NCBI RefSeq assembly: GCF_025370935.1
Contig: NC_133493.1
Span: 6,824,904-6,888,903 of the forward strand
Reading direction: 5' to 3'
DNA length: 64,000 nucleotides
Source of the DNA: Choristoneura fumiferana
Lineage: Eukaryota > Arthropoda > Insecta > Lepidoptera > Tortricidae
Shown: positions 56,570 through 64,000 of the stretch, piece by piece
How the letters are laid out: every line of letters begins with the position of its first letter
Numbering within the stretch: the stretch's first letter is position 1
The notes under the pieces: model-generated
What the model saw: the letters and a program-made list of their open reading frames with translations, nothing else
Told to the model about the DNA's origin: nothing
The model's database searches: none
Position numbers and translations under genes: made by a program

Positions 56570-57420
56570 AAATCTTATTTGCCTTATTTTGAAACAGAAA
56601 AGCCTAAATTAAAAATATTAATCGACACAGGTAGTCAGCAATCATTTATAACGAATTGAGCTCAACAACAATACTTTCAAGAATGCTGAAAACCGGAATC
56701 ATTTATAGTTAAAACTTCGCATGGAACTACTGTACACAAAGAAGTAATTGAAACGCCGTATTGGTGCCGATACTTCGGTAAAGACAATGGACCAATGAAA
56801 TTTTATATTTATTACTTCAGCGACAAATACGATATTTTGATGGGTATAGAAATGATTGAACAAGTTAACGCGAAAATTGATTTAAAAGAAAGAAAATTTA
56901 CTATGCCTGATAAAGAAATATTGATTTTTCATATGACGTTTGATGACAATCTAAATATCGAAGATTTATGTAAAATTTATTCAGATTTATTCTCAGAGGA
57001 CGTTACTGATAGCGCAACGACAAAAATTAAGCATCGCATTCACCTAATAAACGACGAACCAATTTATCAGAAGCCGTTTAGATTACCCCAAGTACAACAA
57101 CAAGAAATTATAAGAAATTATAACAATAGCTTATGCATCAAAAATTCTTTCTAATGCTGAACAAAAGTATAACACCACAGAAAAAGAACTCCTAGGAATT
57201 TTATGGGCTATCACACAATTTATACCTTATGTCTTTGGCAGGAAGTTTACTCTCCGAACGGATCATAAAGCTTTAATTTGGTTAGCTAAACTTAAAGAAC
57301 CCAACCAAAGATTAACCCGGTGGAAACTTAAACTGCAAGATTAGGATTTTTCAATTGAACATGTTAAAGGAAAATACAACTATGTAGCAGATGTATTTAG
57401 TCGCGTTGAGATTTACCATC
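56570..57420 (+). pseudogene. Errantivirus pol remnant: protease and RNase H, RT core deleted
   Basis: The protease active site DTGS is at 56624-56635, then a stop. 56795-57115 continues through a KYDILMGIEM region to the start of the reverse transcriptase (YQKPFRLPQVQ). Around 57117 the sequence jumps in another frame directly to the RNase H region (AYASKILSNAEQKYNTTEKE, then LRTDHKALIWL). The RT palm and its catalytic motif are absent. An in-frame stop lies near 57343 and no integrase follows. Confidence 0.7.
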
Positions 57421-57542
57421 ACACAGATGAACCCTCGTGCAGTAGACAAATATAAGATACGCTGAGATTAGAGGAAGATTTAATTTTTGTCAAATGCCTC
57501 CGATAAATAGTATTTAATCATGTCAATAAAGTATGTAATCAT

Positions 57543-58617
57543 TTGTTTGTTCAGAGTAGAGTTAAAAGAGGACTAATAAATGGCCTTGGGTCTGTTATAA
57601 AGGCGATCACAGGAAATTTGGACCAAGATGATTTAAACAATATACAAAAAGATTTGGAAACTGTACGAGTAGCATATAATAAACAAATTTCTATGACAAG
57701 CGATATCTTAGAAGAATACAATCATCAAATAAGTAGAATAACTTCTGTACAAGACGAATTAGACAGTAAAATGATACAAATAACAAATGTTAAAATTCAA
57801 CAGAAATTTGCTTTTACTTTATTGTTCCAAGCTCAAACTTTACAAGATATGGCTGATAGATTAACTACTGCAATTACTTGTGCCGAACATCATATTTATC
57901 ATTATAGTATAATTCAATCACATGTTTTACAAGAATTTTTAAGTAAGATTGATGTTAGGGTATTGATATCTAACAATATTAATGATATTGAACCTTTTAT
58001 TACTGTATACAGTAAGATAGTAGATAGTTGTGTATTTTTTCTTATAAACATACCACTAGTGAAACCACAAGTATATTTAACTGGAAAAATTGTTCCCGTT
58101 ATCCAAAATTCCCCAACCTGCACCTATCCTATACTGCGAAAGGTAACTCTAGCTTACACGAAGATGGAAGCCTATGAAATTGAAGACTGCTTGGAACTCC
58201 AGGAATTAATTTGTAAAGGTAGCGTTCTACAAAAAGAAAATTGTGAAACTGGAATTAGGCTGACATAGTCACATTTGGTGTACTAAAGCCTCGTTAAAAT
58301 ACTAGATTAAAAAAAAAGTGGAACTGGAATTCTACTACACAAAAATACAAGTAACTGTAGCCTAGTACCAATAACTTGTAACGCCTCAAGTCATCTACAT
58401 GTATTTTAACATTTTAACAGAAGTAAAAATTAAATGTAGAAATGACGAAGAAACGTCATGGTTAAACGGGTCTCATCTATTAGACGGAACGAATTGTGAA
58501 GTAAACAAATCTGGCATAAAAATATTTCAAACCAGGGAAACCAGTGAAAAATTATTTATCACCAGCTTGGTTTTCGGTCTACATTGCCTACAGTTTTCTT
58601 CGCGCCAAGGTCTGTAA
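57543..58617 (+). pseudogene. Errantivirus envelope (F-protein-like) remnant
   Basis: The ORF 57543-58268 begins just before a basic RVKR furin-type site followed by a Gly-rich hydrophobic stretch, the layout of baculovirus-F-like envelope proteins of errantiviruses. The segment N-terminal to the cleavage site is missing. After a stop at 58266, a second fragment (58399-58617) carries Cys-containing ectodomain sequence. No intact membrane anchor is seen. Confidence 0.65.
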
Positions 58618-58639
58618 GAAACCACGGGCTTCAAAATTA

Positions 58640-58927
58640 GAGGGGGAGAGTCAAGAGATCCGAACCCATAAAGCTAAAGATGACACTATGGTAAACACAG
58701 CAAACAAAAGCCCATTCCAACACAATAGGAACGTTATCGGAAATACAAGGAAGCTAGCAATTACGCCGTGGTTCGAGAAGTAATCGATCAGGTCAAGACT
58801 ATATAAACCACGACGTCCAATTCAACAGCGGTCATTTCTACAGTAAACTTGGCATAAGGTTGTTAAAGTAAGAGCTTTACTACAAGTAAAATTCTTTAAA
58901 AGGTCTTGAGTTTTAAAAATTTTAACT
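58640..58927 (+). repeat. Polypurine tract and 3' LTR
   Basis: GAGGGGGAGAG at 58640-58650 is the polypurine tract. The LTR begins at about 58649 (AGTCAAGAGATCCGAACCC) and ends TTTAACT at 58927. It contains about 52 bp (GTCATTTCTACAGTAAACTT and onward) that the 5' LTR lacks, plus scattered substitutions. Confidence 0.7.
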
Positions 58928-59082
58928 GGCGCCCAACGTGGGGCCGGTACATCGTAACGTTGCGGCCACCGGAAGTTCAAAAACTCAGAAAATCTCTCCG
59001 GTTTGCTTCGGTGGAAACGTCGACCTACGATAGTGATTTTTAAATCTCGAAGAAACCGGCTCAACCCAAATAAATTTGTTAA
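58927..59082 (+). repeat. Second copy of the errantivirus leader after the 3' LTR
   Basis: TGGCGCCCAACGTGGGGCC and about 140 further bp match 55116-55271 with few changes, ending abruptly at AAATTTGTTAA. In a normal provirus host DNA would begin directly after the LTR. Confidence 0.7.
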
Positions 59083-60528
59083 AAGAAACTCAATCATTTT
59101 AACTTGCGCACGCTCTAATTAATTTGCTGTGCAGTCAGTATTTTTGATGTGATTGTAGTATTTTTGTATATTAAAATATACAATTGAAATAATTTAATTG
59201 ATGTACAAAAGTATATAAATGATGAGAATAAATTGATAGCCAATTATTTATTTGATGTGCAATTAATAATTTCCCATTGGAAATTATTGGGTACCTAATG
59301 GCGTTTAATACTCTACGAGTCCATGCACTGCGAATATTTTTAAAATCTTTCATAGCTATTTATAGCCTGAGATTACTGTATTTCATGAATTCATGCATTT
59401 CAACGCATTGTTTAGTTTATATGGCAAGAACACGGAAGATAACATTTTAATACAATCAATATTATGAAAGTAATTACAAAATTTTGACGTCAAAAATTAA
59501 ATTCACTGCAACATACAGTGTCAAATATAAAACAGTTAGCCAGTACTAAAAGTCACCGTTAATCATTTTTAAAATATTTCTAATGAACCACAGTCACGAA
59601 CTGTTCACTACAAACATATTCTGTATAAACCGTATGATACCATGACAGTATTAGGAACATGTCAGACAAAAATATTTTCTTTGTATTGAAAAATATGAGA
59701 CTGTGCCCACTAGCATGTTTGTTAACCAACCGCCACCATCGCTTCTTATAGGTATCACACGCCGTTGACATGGTGTATTCCGTGTCACGTTACATTCCGT
59801 GCCTGATATATTCCATTCATGGTATGATTACGGTGCAGTGGGTAGAGAGAGAACTTTAGAAATCATTGCATCGTATAACGAGGAAAGTCCAATAACAAAA
59901 GTTAACTAATGACAATGAATTGCTAGCCATTGTCCAACACTCCCGATTCCAAGTCCATTCCAAGGGTTTTACATAAAATTAAAACTACAGTTTCGAGCAA
60001 TAAAATTTGGTATGCTGAACAACTGTCTAAAGGACTTGTTACATTTGATGCTTTCGGCGTTCTTCGGTCCGAACAAATTGAAAATAGCTTGTACCCTGGA
60101 GTGCTACTAAAGAATTTAAAATTCGCCTGGTAGGTTCCGTCCTCTTCATTGCCCTATTAAATACTGTTGGCACGTTACGAAATTTGAAAATCAGACTTCA
60201 ATAAGGCTTCCTTGAACACCACCTGCGTTTCATTGTAAATTATCCCAAAGTTAATTCGGAATATTCTAGCTGATATCCGTAGCTGTTAGCTTAACTAAAC
60301 ACTAACTCCTTCAAGGATACTTCAAGGATTTTCAATGATTGACAATTTTTCCCAAGCATTGATCGATGTTCAAAGTGTAACGCATCAAAATTGTAAGTAC
60401 ATTTTGAATAAAATAACACCTTAATAGGGCATAGCTGCATTCGATTTGACTAGACCGAAGGAAACGATAATGTTAGTAGGACAAGTCCTTAAAGATTCCT
60501 ATCCATTTAAATTTCACTGTCTATTTGG
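59083..60528. other. Gap between errantivirus and Wnt gene
   Basis: AT-rich. An ORF at 59930-60133 (67 aa, MSNTPDSKSIPRVL...) is not recognised. It could be a decayed fragment or chance. No repeat end identified. Confidence 0.4.
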
Positions 60529-63274
60529 TTAGTTACAAACATGATGGTCTCGTTTGTACCGACACAATTCGCAGTGCACTTTGCAGCACCATACGAACCG
60601 GCATCGACACTTCTCCTCATGGTCCAGCACTCTGGTTTGGTAGCCGCGCCCGCAGCAAAGCAGGCGGCAGCCGTCGAGGCCTGCTGAAGTTCTGTTGCAG
60701 GAACGGCCACGCGTTCCAAGGATTCCAAGTCTGGAAAATAAGAAATATCTTGGGGTCATCTCTGAAAATAATACTTAAGCTACTTTTTATCTCGATATTC
60801 TCAGGAGATATAGACGTATGCCTGTAAAATCCAGAAATATGGACTGCTTAGTCTAGAGGCATAAGATTTTGCGCCAAAATGTTCTTCGTATAACGTGGAT
60901 GAAGACCACAATGTAATTCTCCATGCAAATGGAGACCGCATGACGGCAAAAGTAGTGCAGGGCACCGTATAATTACATTGCGCCCACTAAATAGTTGCTC
61001 TTGGCTAATTTACTAGTTAGAACGTTAACTTTGGTAAGGCAGCAGGCAAGGGTTAAAAGAGAAAACCTGAAAATGGAGCTCAATGGCGTGCCGTGGGAGC
61101 AAGTAGATTGAACACTATAGATGATGATAATGATGATTAGTGATGCCGCGTTAAAAGCTAATTGATCATAATAAACTTTTTTGTACAGAAATATGCTTGA
61201 GTTTGACCACAATCACGACTGATGGTAAGCTAAGATGGAGCACGCTTACCTAATAAATAGCCATTCACCCTAGATTTGAAGACGGCTAGATTGTAGCCAT
61301 CAGAGAACACAGACGCTAGCAAGGCGTTCCACTCCTCAGATCTCCAGATATATTTTTATTAATGGACGAGCGAAAACGCTTTGTGCGAAATATAGGGATG
61401 CTGACAATGTAAAGGTAAAGACCCCGCCTACTCCTGGCCGACCTGTAGAAGAAAGGAACTGGTGGAACTTACTCGTCATTCGGTTCACAATAGTCAGGAG
61501 AGTCTTCCAGGTAGACCAAATCAGTCTTATTTGGCTTCTTCATGTCCGCATGGAGTGGTCTCAGCTTTCGGATGTTCTTGCCTCTCTTTCTTTCTACAAC
61601 CTGTAGGCATAAAATGAACAATATCGAAAGTTAGATAAGCACCTAGTAAAAAAAAATACATGATGCAACCGATTATAGGAAATCACAATTCTTTATGTAT
61701 TTTTATAAATTGTTGCATCATTATCATGCTGAATTTTATTTCTCGACTCTAATCTTCTTAGGTCATTTACGTTGGTCTTATGTATTTTTGGGTATGTAGG
61801 TATTGTAGATAGGTACTTATACTCGTACCTACCTAAGATTTTTTTACTACAAGCGGAACCAATTTTAAGTTTTTGTAATACTTACTGTTAATTTTATATA
61901 AAAAAAATCTGTAGCATATTTAAGATTTATCACAAAAACTTAATTTGCATAAACATATTTTTTCTTTTGTAAATTAAACAAAAAAATATGGATATTACTT
62001 CCGGTCAAAGTTCCGCGTGACATACATTATGTGACGTGGGCGAATATTCAGCGTTTTTGCAGCGTTTTTTTTGTCATAGGTGTCTTCGCAGGTGTTATTA
62101 AAAGAGGTAATGCCCAGGGTTGTTTTTTTATGAAAATTGAAGACAATACCGATGCTGAATTTAGCGTGATTAAAATTCTTTTGACTTGTCTTTCCGTTGT
62201 GTTATATAAACGTGGGACGCTAATAACCGCGCGGTCAAAGCGTTCGAATATTTGCCCACGTACATTTTTAACAAGAAGTGAAGTGACGTCATCCCTCTTC
62301 TAAACTTTGACGCGCTTTTGATTAAGAAAAAAGAAGGAGTCCGATATTTATGGAAATGAAACTGACGGACTAATTCTATTTCTTTGAATGCAGCCTATTG
62401 TGACATACCTTAACATGCGAAGCACCTTCATATCTGGTGGTGAGCGCGTCTCCAACAGCCCGGAGCTGGGGCAGCCGCCGCCAGCAGACGCGCACTGAGC
62501 ATGACCCCGACATGCCGTGGCACTTGCAGACACGCTGCATGCGCCCGCGGACCGCCTAAAACAACTCTTGTTTAATTTCAACATTAAGGGGCTGTTCCAC
62601 TACCCATTGATTAAGTTTATTTGACGGATAGATGTGATGCGATCTCTGTCTATTCGAACAAAACAAACAGAGACGGCATCATATTTATCCGTCAGATATT
62701 TTAATCAGTGGATTTTCTGTAAGTAGGTATGGGTCAGTCTTGAATGTTGACAAGATGTGTTGTTATGATTGTAAAACAGTAACAAGTTGCAAAATCTACA
62801 GATTTCCAAAAGTATGCTGGAAACAAGAACAGAACAGAAAGTAACAAGAATTTCGTTGGTGATGGCACGAAACCCCGTTTCCGTAACTTTTAATAACTTG
62901 CTAATTTTGAAGTGAAAACAACAAGTTAATGTACTAAAATAATTTCCTTGCTCACCCGCGACCTTACGATAGCTAAGCTTAGCTATCGTAAGATCGCGGG
63001 TGAGCAAGGAAATTATTTTAGTTCATTGATATGGACCTCCGCAAAGTAACGCCTGATTCAATAAACAAGTTAATGTATTTGCCGATTGCGTGTTTTAGTC
63101 TTATTTTATTTATATCTCTTTTCTATTGTAACTATTACTTTGTATCTTTTATATTGGAATTATTACCCGTCTTCCAGCTTCGTTGTTGTGCAGATTCATG
63201 AGCCCCTCATCTGTGTTTTTATCTTCTCTTGAGTCCACAAAGTCGCGGCTGTAAATTTCACCGTATTTGATATC
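60529..63274 (-). CDS. WntA: Wnt ligand, 3' part of gene (last four coding exons), probably WntA
   Basis: A secreted lipid-modified signalling ligand of the Wnt family, acting through Frizzled receptors. Exons in transcript order: 63274-63167, 62555-62409, 61600-61473 and 60730-60529 (stop at 60531-60529). All junctions are GT-AG with matching phases, giving 193 C-terminal residues. Hallmarks: YSRDFVDSRE, LMNLHNNEAGRR, the lipidation-site motif CKCHGMSGSCS, CWRRLP, DLVYLEDSPDYCE, GTRGRSCNRTS, CCGRGY and CRFVWCCKVHCELC, ending in VCN. The 5' exons with signal peptide lie to the right of the window. WntA is chosen by elimination: the sequence lacks features I associate with insect Wnt1, 5, 6, 7, 9, 10 and 11. 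Family certain, subfamily about 60 percent. Confidence 0.88.
61230..61440 (-). pseudogene. Jockey/CR1-type LINE C-terminal fragment in the last Wnt intron
   Basis: The - strand reads SEEWNALLASVFSDGYNLAV, then FKSRVNGYLLG and a stop at 61230. The pattern WNxLPxxV...YNLxxFKxxVxxYLL is the usual end of Jockey/CR1 reverse transcriptases. Confidence 0.65.
62920..63077 (+). mobile_element. Retroposed 90-bp palindrome with tail, 14-bp TSD, in a Wnt intron
   Basis: AACAAGTTAATGTA is at 62920-62933 and 63064-63077. Between them is a near-perfect palindrome centred on AAGCTT at 62975-62980 (one mismatched pair, 62962/62993), then the tail GTTCATTGATATGGACCTCC and AAAGTAACGCCTGATTCAAT. The same arm and tail occur in the longer copies at 17095-17800 and 4384-4662. 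Confidence 0.75.
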
Positions 63275-63519
63275 CTGGAAATTGATATAGATCATATTAT
63301 TTATTTTGCAGTAGCTTTGGAGTACATCGATTACCGAAATTTCTTAGTAATGTACTGATAAGTATACTGTTGATGAGTGATTGTGATCTTGATTATAATG
63401 CAACGGTTTCCGTTTGATAAGTTGAATGGATGCAAGTAGCGTAAGGTTGTTAGTACTAATAAATACTAATAATAATCTATAACTCCATGTAGTAGAATTA
63501 TATACATTTCAAGGACCTA

Positions 63520-63710
63520 AGTCATCATTGTCGTCTCGGCCTATACGTCACACTACTGGGCACAGGTCTTCTCAAAACTAGAGTGCTTGGGCCGTAATTC
63601 CCAAGCGGGCCCAGTGCAGATTGGGAACTTCCACACACATTACCTATCGAATTGCTTAGCAGGTTTGTGCAGACCTCACGATGTTAATTTCCTTCACCGT
63701 AAATTGTAGT
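63520..63710 (-). repeat. Retroposon 3' region
   Basis: CATTGTCGTCTCGGCCTATA, CACTACTGGGCACAGGTCTT, later GACCTCACGATGTTAATTTC and CCTTCACCGTAAA. Reverse-strand relative of 9999-10165. Confidence 0.6.
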
Positions 63711-63711
63711 G

Positions 63712-63900
63712 TAGCGATATAGCACGTGGCACGGAATGCCGAGGACCTGGGATCGATTCCCAGCGCTGGTCTATTTTCTGGTTTTTCTGTGCATCTATGT
63801 TTCAGTTTGTATTTTCGATATGGGTTTTACGGGATGACCGTAAAAGTAAAAAAATTTGGAGTTGAAATAAAAAATACAAAAAGACCCCAAAAACCAATCG
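63712..63900 (+). mobile_element. tRNA-core retroposon, right half
   Basis: GTAGCGATATAGCACGTGGC and a near B box (GGATCGATTCC) are followed by TCAGTTTGTATTTTCGATAT, TTTTACGGGATGACCGTAAA and a tail ending near CCAAAAACCAATCG. It supplies the full right arm whose inverse is the left arm at 44598-44700. Confidence 0.6.
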
Positions 63901-64000
63901 TAAATTCCAAATGTAATTTCTCACATCAATTTCGAAAAACTCATATTTGAACCCATGAGCCTCTGCTTGAGAGACCATAGGTCAAACCACTAGGCCACCA

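Larger units (their letters stand above)
54890..59082 (+). mobile_element. Deleted gypsy-class errantivirus (endogenous insect retrovirus)
   Basis: LTR-gag-pol-env order with AGT...ACT LTR ends, a primer-binding-like site and a polypurine tract identifies an insect errantivirus of the gypsy/TED type. Intact members are about 7-8 kb; this copy is 4.2 kb. The reverse transcriptase core, the integrase and the N-terminal part of env are missing, and stops and frame changes break what remains, so it cannot be functional. A second copy of the leader follows the 3' LTR. Confidence 0.8.

Noticed and set aside
59930..60133. 67-codon ORF as a host exon
   Set aside because: No recognised motif or splice context; too short to support on its own.

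Overview
This is a 64 kb stretch of AT-rich animal nuclear DNA. It is almost certainly from a moth or butterfly. Three things point to Lepidoptera: a cluster of short midgut-type (group V) chitin deacetylases, a Wnt gene with small exons and long introns, and a dense mix of repeat families typical of Lepidoptera (tRNA-derived SINE heads, RTE/CR1 LINE tails ending in ATG repeats, foldback MITEs, a gypsy-class errantivirus). I named families from memory of their motifs; no database was searched.

Layout. From 1 to about 26.0 kb I find no convincing host gene, only overlapping and nested repeats. From 26.1 to 48.4 kb lie three complete chitin deacetylase paralogues. CDA-a is on the + strand (26157-31849, 387 aa). 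CDA-b (32990-40025, 401 aa) and CDA-c (42950-48343, 382 aa) are on the - strand in tandem; CDA-a and CDA-b converge tail to tail. All three have six coding exons with the same intron phases (exons 2, 3, 5 and 6 are 313, 268, 141 and 75 nt in every copy), a signal peptide, a short Cys-rich N-terminal segment and one CE4/NodB catalytic domain, without the chitin-binding or LDLa domains of cuticular CDA1/2. They are probably secreted into the midgut, where they would deacetylate chitin of the peritrophic matrix. All three share a compact promoter: two GATAA sites 19-21 bp apart, then a TATA box 14-15 bp downstream.

A decayed Ty3/gypsy pol fragment (40.7-42.0 kb) lies between CDA-b and CDA-c. From 48.4 to 60.5 kb the DNA is again repeats: a foldback element, a GC-rich hairpin MITE, an inverted minisatellite with a TTAGG-like core, and a deleted errantivirus (54.9-59.1 kb) with LTRs, gag and pol remnants and a truncated env remnant.

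From 60.5 kb to the right end are the last four coding exons of a Wnt gene on the - strand, best matched by elimination to WntA. Its 5' exons lie beyond the window.

The most unusual material is in the repeats: a retroposed palindrome with a 14-bp target-site duplication (TSD) in a Wnt intron, whose relatives have the body inverted relative to the tail; a foldback retroposon built around a tRNA-like core; and inverted arrays of degenerate ~16-bp units around a GGTTAG-rich core.
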